From: Micropterix aruncella
Lineage: Eukaryota > Arthropoda > Insecta > Lepidoptera > Micropterigidae
Assembly (NCBI GenBank): GCA_944548615.1
Contig: OX155961.1
Span: forward strand, 23,213,120 to 23,277,119
Length of the DNA: 64,000 bases
Reading direction: 5' to 3'
This document shows, piece by piece, positions 1-11,166 of this stretch. The position numbers and the translations under genes were made by a program. The notes below the pieces were generated by a model. That model made no database searches. It was not told the DNA's origin and worked only from the letters and a program-made list of their open reading frames with translations. Numbering within the stretch: position 1 is the stretch's first letter; every line of letters begins with the position of its first letter.

Positions 1-326
1 GTCGGAGAAGGGAAAGTGAAAGTCTTGCTACTGATCTCTCCGCACCGTAATCGATTTCCGGATCGTAATGGAATGCCGCTTTTTCCAGGTTGACAGGAAC
101 ACTGCGACGGCGCAATCGGTCATTTTGATTTTGACGTGATTGCTGGCGTTGTGTATGTTGTGCACGAAATTGTTGCATTATCAATGTATTCGCTTGTCGT
201 TCATTTTCAGTCGCTCTCAAACATAATTCGGACATGCCAATACGACTATTTTCATTATCCGTCGCTCGCTGGTCATCAGTGCGGCTTGCACGTGAAGTAG
301 GTCGCCGCGCATTTGACTAACTTCGA
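1..326 (-). CDS. Helitron Rep/helicase protein, N-terminal part, runs off window
   Basis: The minus strand stays open from about 326 to the window edge and reads a low-complexity Arg/Gln/Asn-rich stretch (RATENERQANTL, then QQSRQNQNDRLRRRSVP) followed by EKAAFHYDPEIDYGAE. Insect Helitron Rep-helicase proteins start in this way: Arg/Gln-rich repeats, then an AAF-Y-P-IDY motif before the zinc-finger-like and Rep domains. The Rep HUH and helicase motifs would lie beyond position 1 and are not visible. An in-frame stop lies at about 327-329, so the true start is either an internal Met or an upstream piece lost to mutation. The protein would nick and transfer single-stranded DNA for rolling-circle transposition. 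Family assignment is by recognition of the motif only. Confidence 0.7.
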
Positions 327-926
327 CGACCTACATATGTTACCTATTCTCCTCGGCATTATAATGAACACTGTAAAAAGACACGGAATTGTTTTCAGTC
401 ACTCAAATCTGTCAAACATTCCCTGAGAACTTAACAATATTGAAATCCTCAGACTAAGGCCAAATTTGTAGTTGTGTATAAGCCTGCAAAGTCTATTTAC
501 CTTTATATAATGGCTGATCAAAGTGATTTTTTGCAAAATCCAATTAAATTCGCTCGAAACAAATCTATTCTCCAATCCCACTACCTTTTTTAAACGAAAA
601 AACGACGTTAAATGTAATAACAATTTCACACAGTTGCGCGGAATGAATTATGAATGGCGTAGCTGTCAAACAATAGAATCTATTGTTAGAAAATATAGAG
701 AGCGCCATCTATCGAGAGAAATACGAAGTGGCCATCCCTAGAAGTGCCAATTTCGATTTTTTCGTTTTTTTAGCTGTTCCTTTGAGTTTTTCCTAAATAT
801 TTTTTTTTGTAAACCACCCCTGAATCAAGCCAAACAAAATAAAAGAAAAATAATTCAAATCGGTTGAGTGATTTCCGAGATCCTGCGAGACTAACGCACG
901 GCGATTCATTTTTATATATAAGAAGA
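1..926 (-). mobile_element. Autonomous-type Helitron, 5' terminal part
   Basis: On the minus strand the sequence starts A|TCTTCTTATATATAAAAATG (TC at 926-925, preceded by A). This is a typical insect Helitron 5' terminus inserted after an A. About 600 bp of non-coding leader follows, then the Rep-like frame at 326-1. The 3' end is outside the window. The short frames at 399-741 lie in this leader and look spurious. Confidence 0.65.
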
Positions 927-933
927 TTTCTCT

Positions 934-2100
934 ATGATAACGAACGAATCACGTACGTTCGTATAGGTAGGGCGGTTAATATTTAAACCATTTAATTAGT
1001 TACATGTTAATTTAGAGATATGACTTACCAGTAGAGACGATATGACAGGATCGATCGAAGTTATTGAAGTGATTTAATCAATTAAGCTGAGCTCTTATTA
1101 TACTCGAAATTTCCAAAGTACGTCACTAAAATATTAAGACGCTAAAACCGGAAGACGCATTTGAAAGACGCGAAATGATTATTCTTTGAATTATATTAGT
1201 CATTACTGAGTGTGCACAAAATCGTAAATTATACTAAGAATTATACATTGTCATTTATTATTCTTTGCATGGTTGCTAAGATCCCTACACTATCCTCTTG
1301 GTAGAAAGAAACAAAAAAATCGGAATTACACTAATTACAAAAATTACACTAAAAGTTATATATTGCCATTTATTATTCTTTGCATGGTTGCTAAGTCCCT
1401 ACATAAAACAAAAAAAGGAAAAATATGACTAATCACATTTAATAATCTAAATTTACAATGTCATCACAGAGTTGGTTAAAAAGAAGAAAACATCAAATAT
1501 AAATGTCTGAAAATAAGAAGATAATAGTCTATCAATAAAATAGCAACCTAGGCTAAACAAAGTAAGTAAATCCAAAATAAAAGGGAAGAAAATCCAAAAA
1601 AGATAAAGGTCTAAACATATTAACAAGAATTATAAATATAACCCCAAGTAACGTCTAGAGATTATTCTAGTTAATTTCCGTTACTAGATATTACGTAACA
1701 TGGTAATTTAAATTTAAAATAAAAGATAATTTAAGAATTATTCAAATATTTAAGGTTTTTTAGAAAATAAAGCTAGAATGAAATGAAGATAAGTTTAAAA
1801 TGTCTGAGAATTGCAATAAGAATATGTTATAATACTTACTTGTCATTGTCCGGTTAAAAGTCATTTACGCATTTGTTTTCATTTGCACTTGCTTTAATGA
1901 ATGCTTGAATCCTGGCTGTTGAATAGATTTGTTATTGTACGGAATAGAGTTAAAAAAAATACTTAACCCAACAGAACTGAGGTCGCTTTTTACACGTGAC
2001 GTTATTATACAACAAAATATTTGCTTGAAAATAACTACTTTATTTTCATTATTTTATATATAATTGTGTCTTATTTAACAAAATGACAATCGAAAACCGG
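934..2100. other. AT-rich stretch without recognisable gene
   Basis: No open frame of note and no element recognised. It holds a direct repeat of about 50 bp (1238-1289 and 1355-1403, both containing CATTTATTATTCTTTGCATG), spaced about 115 bp apart. This is probably a local duplication. Confidence 0.5.
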
Positions 2101-2504
2101 TATACAGGTGAACTTTTAATAAGCGACATTCTTGTAATGGGTTAATCAGTACGACAAAGTGAGCAATTCTTGGTATTTTTTTAGGAAAAACAAAAGAATT
2201 TTGAAAAAAAATATTGTTTTTATTTTGTAGTCAAATTTCAAAACATATATATTGAAAAAAAGTTTGAGAAGCGCTGAGTGCACTGCACCATCTAGCGGTA
2301 AGTAAAATATCGCTTTTAAGCAATATTAGCAATATTTTACCCAGCACTAGATAGCGCATCGTTTTAAAGGTTTCTTATACTATTTAAAAAGTAATCTTTC
2401 AAAATTAAAAAAAAAACTTTTTTTTCTTTTTTTTTAACCAAAAGTTGCTTAGTTGGTCGTAGCGATTCACTCACTACGTCAACGATAAAAAACTCACCTG
2501 TATA
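2101..2504. mobile_element. MITE with TATACAGGTGA ends (copy 1)
   Basis: The left end TATACAGGTGAAC and the right end (reverse complement TATACAGGTGAGTT) form terminal inverted repeats of at least 11 bp, flanked by TA, as in the Tc1/mariner superfamily. The middle (about 2275-2365) is itself palindromic around CATCTAGCGG. It carries no transposase, so it is non-autonomous. A related truncated copy lies at 51590-51883 on the other strand. Confidence 0.6.
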
Positions 2505-3139
2505 GAAATACTCAAACATTTAGATACAATTTTCCTAACATTTTTCTGAACATTTAGGAAAAGTAAAGCCCCTAGAATAGGTATTTTGTTTTCTAGAGTT
2601 TTGTATATTGGGACTGAGTTGTGTGATGGAGATTCGCGTTGATATCGAATGACATGTATGAGTAATAAGAAATAAACTATCTAATATGCGGTTCTCGGTC
2701 AGTATGTAAAATATGCGGACTCTAGTATATAAAATGGTTGGATCTTTGAGATTTACACTTTGGGTGTTAATATACGGCATTTTAAATCGGTGGATTTACG
2801 CCAGTCGTAAAGACGTAACCTTATCACTCAGACCTTGTCGAAAACAGGCGAATTCGCCGCGAATCGCCAGGCACGCGAAGTTGCGACGAGAAAGACGGTA
2901 AAACGCGCGAGCATTAAGGGCCTGATGACGGTATTTGACATGAAGTTGGACGGCGCCATTTTAATGAATACGTCCAGTACCTCTTAGTGTACGCGCGTAG
3001 ACTGGAATAAAATAAGGAGTCTCTAGTACCTCGACTCACCCGAGATACACGCGAATTACTAGCTAGTTTCAAACTCGCGCTCTACTTGTGGGCATGATGT
3101 ATGGGCGCCTTGTACCTTGCCTAAAGTTCCTAATGATTT
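2505..3139. other. No gene recognised
   Basis: Mixed-composition sequence. Short frames (for example 2713-2901) have no recognisable domain and no sign of selection that I can see. Confidence 0.4.
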
Positions 3140-3593
3140 CTAATGGTTCCCTGCAGCTTTGGTGTTGGCCAAACTTATCTGGCTCATCCGGCTTGCTCAA
3201 CTCACGGTTCAACTCTTAGGTATCTGGCTACAGTGCTGCTGTGATCACCTGACATAGCTGTAATCCTACAGTCAGAGGCGATTGGGAACAGAAGATCGTG
3301 GATTCGGGGAAACACCTCGGGTGTAACTGGGCGGTTGGGGCACTACCTGCACTTGCGGAAAAGACTCGGAAAGCCCAAGCCGGCTAATAACAAGGGGGGG
3401 CGGGGGTCTGGAGGTATACGTATATGTTTCCTATGACAGCTGAGAATAGTCGTCGATCTGACGACTTCAGCCCTTGAATAGATCCGTCGACGACTCGACC
3501 GAGTGATGATGGTGGGCAAAGGGCGTCGCGGTCTGCAAAATTTTCAATCGGAATAAACGTTTACGTCTGGCAGAGGCCGCATAAGAACGATGT
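3140..3593 (-). mobile_element. Family S element, diverged copy
   Basis: Minus-strand alignment to the S consensus is clear at 3395-3440 (GGGGTCTGGA...TTTCCTAT) and 3510-3535 (GGTGGGCAAAGGGCGTCGCGG). Only weak similarity remains towards 3140. It is much older than the intact copies and has no visible target duplication. It abuts the next S copy. Confidence 0.4.
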
Positions 3594-3607
3594 ACATCGT
3601 TATACCA

Positions 3608-4268
3608 ACTGAAGCTGTCGACTTCAATGGGTGTACCTGTCACGTCAGGAACTTTTAACGATATTAGATCGTTCTGTCGTCTCCCGTGGGGTAAGCGTAG
3701 AAGACTTGGGACGAAAACAGTACACTGTCTAATTACGCTACTGCGCTTTACCTCGAGATAACCAGGTTAATCAACCAGCGGGCCGACACTCGCGCCCTTA
3801 TTTCCAGTTGTAACCAGAATACTCCGGTCTCTCGACTAATTACAGGTTTGAAGTTGCTTGCGCGGTCCTCTTCCTTACGTAGCGGTAACTCGGTGTCTAC
3901 CAAATCTATTGCGGAACACTGCATCCCTTTGCCCGGCTGTTCATCCGGTATCGGGTAGCCGATTGGTCGTTTCGAGAGCAGTTGCCGTAAGGTTAACAAC
4001 TACACCCGCTCTGTAGGAATCTAAGCCTTTCCAGACCCCCGGCTATCAGTCGGAGTGCACAATCGCTTGGCTAATGCCGCACGGTGAGCAAACCGTCCAG
4101 GAGGACCCGAAGGTTGATTAATAGGGGAAACTGGCCTGCAGGCTAGAGTCCTACCCGGGGTCATACTTCTGCATACAGGATGCCGGATGGGTGTTGACCT
4201 GTGAGTTTGGCCGACCCTTATATGCATGGGTCTCAGTTGCCTAATTGCAACAGGGCCCATTAGATCTC
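3608..4268 (+). mobile_element. Family S element, full-length copy with 14-bp TSD
   Basis: A GC-rich unit of 661 bp. It starts near GTCGACTTCAATGGG and ends GGGCCCATTAGATCTC. It is flanked by ACATCGTTATACCA (3594-3607) and ACATTGTTATACCA (4269-4282), a 14-bp duplication with one mismatch. Diverged from the younger copies at about 14.3 and 23.8 kb but alignable throughout. Reading frames on both strands (for example 3748-3999 and 4021-4260, minus) exist because the unit is GC-rich; I do not call them genes. Confidence 0.75.
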
Positions 4269-4282
4269 ACATTGTTATACCA

Positions 4283-5059
4283 GCCTAGGGGTGTCAGATT
4301 CGCACGTTGCAGATGACAGCTCAAGGTACATTGCCTACGCGCTTATAATTACTCTTATAACGATTCGCGGCGAATTAGCTCCTAGTGGACAAGGTCTCAG
4401 ATTAAAATGTAAGAGTTTAAGAATCCTGCTTTAAAACCACCCGATGTGTGACGTAATTGGTCATTCCTCGTATTCTGGTACTTTTCGCCGAATCCACATA
4501 TTTTAGCTACTGACAAAGGAAACGATTGCCTATTCTATTTGTGTATTATATTACCATCCTGCATCATTAATTCGTAGCAACTTTGTCGAAGCGGCATATT
4601 GCGATTTTGAAACGAAGCATTCAGCAATCAGTTTAATTGGGTTTTAGTTTCAGCGACGGGTCTCTATGGTAAATACGGCGACGACGTAATTGAATAAAAT
4701 TGTTATCACCGCTCGTGTTTCGGGCCGGTTGCCAGTTTGTATTGTGAGGAATAAAACCCCCTCCAATTTATATTCTCTCTTCGGATTTTCTTTAAAGCTA
4801 GTTTGAAATTTTACCGTCGACCAATCGCTCTGAGGAAGAGCGAGATAAATTTGTCGTTCTTTGTTTTCTTCATATTTCTTTCCCGTCCAACCAATCAACG
4901 AAAACAGAAAGCTCTGTAAACGCGTATTTTTTTGTTGCCGAGATAAAGGCCGAAATATCTCTTGTAAACCCCTATGAGACAATTACGACCATTTACAGAT
5001 AGAAGTCTCTCTGTGTCTCTGGCTGTGTGTGTATGTCTGTGTATCTGTAATAGTGTATC
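4283..5059. other. Single-copy-looking stretch with one unassigned frame
   Basis: Not similar to other parts of the window. The minus frame 4650-4982 (110 aa, Lys/Arg/Gln-rich, no domain I recognise) is the longest. It could be chance or an old exon. A (GT/CT)-rich run lies at 5005-5050. Confidence 0.3.
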
Positions 5060-5522
5060 TGCTGATAGACTGGCTTCTACTGGGATTGCATCCCGGTGCT
5101 ACTGGACGGTTTGTGCACCGAACGGCGACGACAATCGGTTGTGCACTCTGACTGATTGCTGATGGGGTCTAGAGACTATGGAAATATGCTGTCTCCTAAG
5201 AAGCGGGGGTGGATGTTGATCTGTTGTCATGTCAGGTCCGCCATAAATTTAAATTGAATTACCGCTGTATTTCAACAGTTATAGGCCGCGGGAGGACAGA
5301 GGTATCCTGAAGGTTAAATTCAGACGGATATATCCATCCAAAACTGATCCTTTCCCGGTGCCTCGCGTTAAGGAGTCGGCCTGTAACGGGCTTGTTAGCG
5401 GAGATGAACAGTAGACTGTCTTGTCTCTAAGTCGTCTACGCTCATCCCACGGCTGAAAGAATGACCACATACCGTTATAACAGCCTTGGGTGAGGGGTTC
5501 GCCTGTTGTAGTCGACACCGCT
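5060..5522 (-). mobile_element. Family S element, diverged and internally deleted
   Basis: 5090-5210 matches the S segment with CTGGACGG..TGTGCACCG and GCGGGGGTGG. 5365-5515 matches the 5' segment (GTAACGGGC, GTCTTGTC, GTAGTCGACAC). The middle of the element is missing. No target duplication found. Confidence 0.5.
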
Positions 5523-5584
5523 CTACTGTGAGTTTTGAATTATTCCTTCATGATAGTGCTCAAACGCTTAATCCGATTAGTCAT

Positions 5585-5960
5585 CATTTGGTCATGGCAT
5601 GAGTTGAGAAGGTTGTGGTTAAAATCGGCCCATCAAGGGGGCACACTAGTCATATTCCAATCTCGAAATTTTGGACTTAAAGACTTGAAATTTTGTACAC
5701 CTTGTACAGCCTTGTTGGGCTGAAGTCACGTTGATGAGAAATTTCGGTTGGGATATCTTGTATATAAGCTACAATAATAATATTTAAATTCCACAATTTA
5801 TTTAAATCAATATTAACGTCAGCTGTTGGCGCTTGGCCCAAAGCCGCCCTTAGCCGGGAAACGAGCCATGCCGCCTGAGGCGTCGCAATGAAATCCAACC
5901 TGGTTCCTCACCCTGCTGAGGTAGGGCGCTCATCGATTTTATTAACGAAATTATTATTCA
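5585..5960 (+). repeat. Dispersed repeat Z, copy 1
   Basis: Starts about GTGGTTAAAATCGGCCC and includes CTCGAAATTTTGGACTTA, GACTTGAAATTTTG and GCCTTGTTGGGCTGAAGTCAC. The same order of blocks recurs at 6345-6570, 34620-35155 (minus) and 44760-45140. No coding capacity; class unknown. Confidence 0.5.
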
Positions 5961-5995
5961 GATAATAAATTAATAGTTGAAAAAAAAACACTAAA

Positions 5996-6333
5996 AACAC
6001 GCTTTTATAAATGCACGTAAAAACCAAAAAATGCCTATCTTCCGGCTTCATCATCAGAACTTGAAACCTAATCGTGGTCAAATTTCATTCCAAGACTTTT
6101 CTAACAAGTCCAAACACAGCTATGATACGATGTTCCATCATGAAGTTCCAGTTTATATCTTCCGACTCCATCATCAGATCAGTTCGACAGTACCATATTA
6201 TTGTATTGTCATCACAACTACATACAGCTGCCAATTTTCATGACGCTACGATCCTTGGAAGATGGTTAAATTAGTTACCTTAGATTCCATTATATAGTTA
6301 GTTACATACAGGTCGACCTAATAAAAGCGTGTT
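5996..6333. mobile_element. MITE with AACACGCTTTTAT inverted ends
   Basis: AACACGCTTTTAT at 5996 and its reverse complement ATAAAAGCGTGTT at 6321-6333 bound a 338 bp unit. Inside are two imperfect copies of CTTCCGRCTYCATCATCAGA (about 6040 and 6160). I remember this kind of repeat from lepidopteran genomes, and it is one reason for the suggested host. No transposase. Confidence 0.5.
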
Positions 6334-6344
6334 AAAAATAGAAC

Positions 6345-6570
6345 TTATCCAATTGCCGGGAAAGTCTTGGGGTAAAACAACGACAGCGCACAAATGCTTG
6401 ATCCGTTTGAGATGAAATTCAGCATGCGGGCAACATTTGGTAATGCCAAGGATTGGTTGGATGTAGTTAAAATCGGTCCACTAGGGCCATAATAATCATA
6501 TATCAATCTCGAAATATTCGACTTATAGATTTGAAATTCGGTACACAGATGCCTTGTTGGGGCAAAGTCA
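6345..6570 (+). repeat. Dispersed repeat Z, copy 2, interrupted by family S
   Basis: Contains GGGAAAGTCTTGGGGTAA, GTTAAAATCGGTCCACTAGGG and GCCTTGTTGGGGCAAAGTCA. The S element at 6571 inserted into this repeat, duplicating its TGGGGCAAAGTCA. Confidence 0.5.
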
Positions 6571-7268
6571 CAACTAAAGCTGTCAACTACAACGGGCGAA
6601 CCCGTCACAGGAAGTTTTAACGATATTGGATCGTTCCGTCTATCGTGAGGTGAGAGCAGAAGACTGGGACAAAAAGCAATCAACTGTCTAGTTACGTCAC
6701 CTGCCCGTCAGAATAAGCCAACGCCTAACGGTGAGGCACCAGAAAAGGTACCCAGCGGGTAGCCTCGCCCTCTGACTACCAGTTTGGAAGGATATCTCCG
6801 TCTGGATTAACCTTCACGATATCTCCTGCCTCCTGACTAGTTACAGGATCGACGTCGCCTGTGCGGTCCTCTCCCTTATGTAGTGTGGTACAGTGTCGAT
6901 CGAATCTATCGCGGACCACGGCATCCTTTGCCCGGCTCTTTACCCGGGATCGTGTGACCGAATGTTCGCACAGCAGTTGCCTTAAGGTTTACAACTACCC
7001 CCGCTCTATAGGAAATATTACTGTTTCCAGACCCTCTCGGCTGTTAGTCGGAATGCATAATCGATTGACTGACGCCGCACGGTGCACACACCGCCCAGGA
7101 GCGCCCGAAGGTTGACTCCTAGGGGAAACTGGCCCGAAGGTCAGAGTCCTACCCTGGCTCACACTTCTACGTGGAGTCCCCCGGATGGGTGTTCACCCGT
7201 GAGTACGACTGACCCTGAACATATGGATCTTCGTGGCCAAACTCCAACAGGGCCGGCCTATTAGCTCG
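6571..7268 (+). mobile_element. Family S element, full length with 13-bp TSD
   Basis: 698 bp between perfect duplications TGGGGCAAAGTCA (6558-6570 and 7269-7281). It contains the S landmarks GTCAACTACAACGGGCGA, TTTTAACGATAT, GCGGTCCTCTCCCTTA, TTAGTCGGAATGCA and CCGGATGGGTGTTCACCCG. The target is a Z repeat. Confidence 0.8.
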
Positions 7269-7354
7269 TGGGGCAAAGTCATATTGATTTTTTTCCGTTT
7301 TCCGGTATTTGCCTAAACGATTGTGCATTCTCATTATCCGCGCTTGTCGCCGAC

Positions 7355-7626
7355 TATTCCTTTCAAACAGGTCAACCTTCTTCTCGAAGGGATATCAGGT
7401 TAACAACCACCACCACTGTTTAGGAAACGTACGTCTCCCAGCACGCCGATTCGCTAACCGCCGCACGATTCGAATACCGCGGTGTATTGCCTGAGGTGTT
7501 CCGCCGGCTTGAACAACGGATGCCACCTGTTGAGCCCTTCCCAGTTTCTTTCAGAGCCCTTCCCAGGTTAGTACCTTTCAGAGGAGGCTACCGGATGGGT
7601 GCTAAACCGAGTTGGGCCGACCAAGG
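7355..7626 (+). mobile_element. Family S element, 3' half, diverged
   Basis: Matches the 3' half of S (AACAACCACCACCACTGTTTAGGAAACGTACG, given here in outline, then GAGGAGGCTACCGGATGGGTG and GGGCCGACC). It is closest to the 12990-13635 copy, so the two define an older subfamily. Confidence 0.45.
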
Positions 7627-8621
7627 TAAATTTTTTTCCAAATTTCAGCTCTTAAATTCAGACCGCATAATAACAAAAATTGATAATTTGGAAACGAAAT
7701 CGTTGCCTGCGAACTTCTTGAGCAGCGGCAGCCAGGAGGATTGTGCAAAGCATTGCGAGAATGTGGGGTGAATGTGAGGGAGTGAAATGGGGGAGGGGGG
7801 GGGGGGGGTTGACGACAACAACTCAACTCGGGAGCCGAATCGTGCATAAAAAAATACGGAAGGATGGGCAGAAGTGAATGAGACGCTCGCGCGCTCTTCC
7901 CGAATGTTCCTTGGAAATTGCGGTAGACAACCACTCGCCTTCGGGCCGATATAAATCGACTAAAATATGCCTGAGCGCTCCGGGGATGCTAAGACGGGAA
8001 TCGGCACCGAAAAACGCATGCACTACATTAATTAAATTCGACGGTGTGTTGCGTAGCAAGAAGTTAATAGTGGGCCCGATTGCGATTCTTGATTAACTAA
8101 AATCGGAATTAGTTCATGCAAACGATACAGGCCAATACGTTAGAGCGGAATATGATATGAATGGTGCTCACTTTTCGAGCATATAACCACCATTAGAACA
8201 TTTAAGACTGGGGGAATGTTTTCAGCCTAATTAAGATTATTTTATGTGCGGCAGGTAGTTTTTGCGCGGTATACGATCATTCATTTTACATTCTACTCTA
8301 ATGCACCGCTCTGTCTCATTCGCCTGAAATATTTTCCGATATTAGTTCACGAAGAAACGCAATCGAGCCCAGTAAATCACCATGGCTTAAGGTACGTTTG
8401 CATGCGTCTGTCGCAGTGCATCTAACGTGTACCGATTTCTTCTATAGGGTTTTTATAATTAGGGCGGGTCGATAATGACAGTCTGTGGCAGCCATGTTGT
8501 TTTGGCGGCGTCTGACAAAACTGTTGTTTATTATTATCACTGATGCCAAATCACCATGGCCAGTCACACGATTGTTTAGCACGTTAAAACTTCATTATCG
8601 AAATGAGTGTTCGTTAGTGCA
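7627..8621. other. No gene recognised; poly-G run
   Basis: A G run (about 7789-7809) and otherwise unique sequence. Short overlapping frames on both strands (7602-8096) show no domain. 8110-8480 holds nothing recognisable. Confidence 0.4.
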
Positions 8622-8885
8622 TGGTTATCTCTTGCGGAGGAGACGCGAATTGTCCGCCAAGATCGTGCAACTTGACTTTACTAGACTTTTCTGGTTGGGT
8701 TTTCAGAAGTCTCAGGTCTATGCCAATAAGCTGCCATCGACGAATGCCCTCAAAAAACTCAACCCAGGCCATCGCTCAAGTTCAGCCTGATGTATGGGGC
8801 AGTCATTGAAAATTGATCCGTGGTACAGTGCAAAGCCGCGCGGACATTTGAACGATGTCAATATTTTTATGCTATGTTTTAACTA
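8622..8885 (+). pseudogene. IS630/mariner-like transposase, C-terminal remnant
   Basis: Across three frames the plus strand reads VISCGGDANCPPRSCNLTLLDF, then KSQVYANKLPSTNALK, then TQAIAQVQPDVWG, then ENW-S-VQCKAAR. This is the order of the C-terminal part of a common insect IS630-Tc1-mariner transposase: W/C-PPRSCDLTPLDFFLWG-K--VY, then an A-DALK-I--AI helix, then the R-GGH tail region. At least three frameshifts separate the pieces, so it is dead. The N-terminal DNA-binding part and the first catalytic Asp are not present. Confidence 0.55.
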
Positions 8886-8989
8886 GGCACTAGATGGCGC
8901 TGCAACGCATCAACTTCTGTACCTTTGAGCCGATCGCCATGAAAATTGGTAAACATGCGTATTTGAGCCCGTATAATATTTTCGAGCTA

Positions 8990-9105
8990 TACATTTTGTT
9001 GTAACTCGCCAGTAGATGGCGCTGCAGCACATACACCTCTATACCGTTCAATATATCACAATGAAAATTGGTTATAACACGGGCAACGCCGGGTGATATG
9101 ACTAG
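8990..9105 (+). mobile_element. Possible Helitron 3' end
   Basis: AACACGGGCAACGCCGGGTG followed within 12 bp by CTAG (9102-9105) resembles a non-autonomous insect Helitron 3' terminus. The base after CTAG is C rather than T. The region 8890-9025 also carries two copies of TAGATGGCGCTGCA. No 5' end located. Confidence 0.3.
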
Positions 9106-9199
9106 CAGTACGCGCACACCAAAACCGATTTTGTTGGCCGATGGCGGACGGAACCACCCGACCGAGTAACTCGGACATGTACTGTGCTTACACTGCAGA

Positions 9200-9411
9200 C
9201 GACTTGTGCCGACATTGTACGTTGGCGGTATTCTGTAGTTGACTGTGTTGCTTAACCAATTTTATTTTAATGTCTGGAACCGCTATATCCATTTCCGATG
9301 CAACTTCAGCCCATAAACGTTTCGAAACATCTCGATTATTGTAATTTTTTGAACGTTTATCCCACAGGGTTGGTAATTATAAACACAACTAATTAATTTT
9401 TCAATATCCAT
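9200..9411 (-). pseudogene. MADF-domain protein fragment, one frameshift
   Basis: From a Met at 9411 the minus strand reads MDIEKLISCVYNYQP. After a one-base shift near 9367 it reads LWDKRSKNYNNRDVSKRLW, then AEVASEMDIAVPDIKIKLVK. This is the MADF pattern: a leading E-LI--V, then LWD, Y--R, and a Trp-containing third helix. MADF/SANT-like proteins are DNA-binding accessories of PIF/Harbinger transposons and also host regulators in insects. The expected W-NLR after the IK motif is not seen. No Harbinger transposase is adjacent, so the source (host exon or transposon) is open. Confidence 0.5.
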
Positions 9412-10436
9412 AGTCGTTTAGGTAGATAACAACACTGCCAGAAACAACAGAATGATTAAATTAAACTACAAATACACTCAATTTGCACTGTAGACGCCGG
9501 CAGACTGGCGAGAAATCCCAACAAGTTCGGATTCGACGGCTGTCGGCCCTTTTCGGGCGTCATCGGACGATGACGGCCGTGCTGGTGTACGCCCTCTATT
9601 TCTTTTACAAGTGTTTGATTCGATAGTCCGAGTTCGGCCGTCGTCGCCCGAGCAAACTTCGGCCGTTGACGGATTAGGTGTAAGGGAGCCCTAGTAGGTA
9701 TTAGACCACGCGCGTATTCGAATGCAATGTTGCGTCAAAATTTCAAAACAATCGGTGAAGAATTTTCAGAGATTTTAAATTTTGAATAGCTTATTTGCAG
9801 ATCGCTGTAGATAGTTTGAATGTTTGGGTTTTAGAAAGCTGTAATAAATAACCAAGTATATTCAACATCAGAGAAATGCTACCATATAACTAAAGAATTT
9901 CTTACCTTAACATTTATTTCTATATATTTATCACAAATGACGATTTAAGTGGTAATTGGAAACTTAAAATTTGTTATGCAATATTGCCTGGTTTGATGAA
10001 ATTCGTGTATAATATGTAAACCATTAAATTGCTACCCTTACAAACCTTAGCAATTAAATTCACTCGTGTAATTAGCATAATGGTTTGCAATTAGCATAGT
10101 CGCCGTAGTGAGGTATAGCGGACATAACTATTTAGCATGTTAATTAGTGGCGTTCAGGTGTAGGCAAGTCTCGGGATAATCCTGTCGCCGGGGACAGACT
10201 GAAGCGGCGCGGGCTGTGTCGCCATGTGCTCCCTGCCCGCTGCATTGATAAAGAAAATTACAAGAGCTTTTCATATAAATGCGTTGTAATTTTCCTGTGT
10301 AATCGCCTGTGTATTATATCCGAACATCACATGTGGATGTTAGGTGTTTGATGTTTGATGTAGTTATACCTAAAAAACAACGATTTTTCACATGAGATCG
10401 TTGTGAAACCACACGTCTCACTCTTTGAGATATTTA
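9412..10436. other. No gene; GC-rich patch then AT-rich sequence
   Basis: 9490-9700 is GC-rich with repeated CGGCCGT/ACGGCCG words, possibly an old MITE around the MADF fragment. 9720-10436 is AT-rich with no recognised element. Confidence 0.35.
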
Positions 10437-11166
10437 TCTTTACTAATATTATAAAGAGTTAAAGTTTGTGATGTTGTAGGAACTAATCTCTAGATCTACT
10501 GAACCGATTTTAAAAATTCTTTTACCAATAGAAAGCTACGTTATTTGTGAGTGTCATAGGCTATTTAATCCGGAAAATGAGAAGACTTTTTCGTGGTATT
10601 TGGCAAAGTAAGTCGGAGAATAAGCGGTCGAACGAAAACGTTTCTAACTAACGCTGCCTTAACGATGAGAGATATATGATTAAGTTCTAGGGAAAAGTTG
10701 TAGTGCTTGATAATTCCTACAGAAAAGTTAATGACAGCATATGTCTAACTTTTATATTTAAGTCACAAAAAGTAGTATTTTATATTAAAAAAAATAATTT
10801 AAATCGTTAGGTCATGTTTATTGGTCATAATATCAACAATTATGAATTCTTATCAAAATAAGTAAATTTGTCGTCTCAAGTGTTTAAAACATTAAAACCC
10901 TATTACTGCATATACTTTCCCTTTTACTGCATAAATAGCGAGATAAGACACTCACAAATAAGACACTCACGAGAACACACTCACAAATAACGGTATTATA
11001 GTCAAATTGGCATGCAAATACATACATACATATGCAGTAAAAATATAACCCTTTTTTTGGCAGTCAGGAAATAAATCATAGCACTCAGTACTGACCGAAC
11101 TACACTCATAATTTCATCATATGTAAAAAGTTTTACCGCCCAACGAAGTGGGCACGGGTCAGCTAG
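10437..11166 (+). mobile_element. Non-autonomous Helitron H1
   Basis: Begins A|TCTTTACTAATATTATAAAG and ends in a hairpin (GCCC-8 nt-GGGC, 11138-11153) followed nine bases later by CTAG|T (11163-11166). These are the diagnostic Helitron 5' TC, subterminal hairpin, 3' CTAG and A/T insertion site. 730 bp, no coding capacity. The same family occurs at 19407, 20440 (minus), 42788 (truncated) and 58731 (minus). Confidence 0.75.

Noticed and set aside
4650..4982. 110-codon minus frame as a host gene
   Set aside because: No domain, no splice or promoter context, and length is within chance. Left as unassigned.
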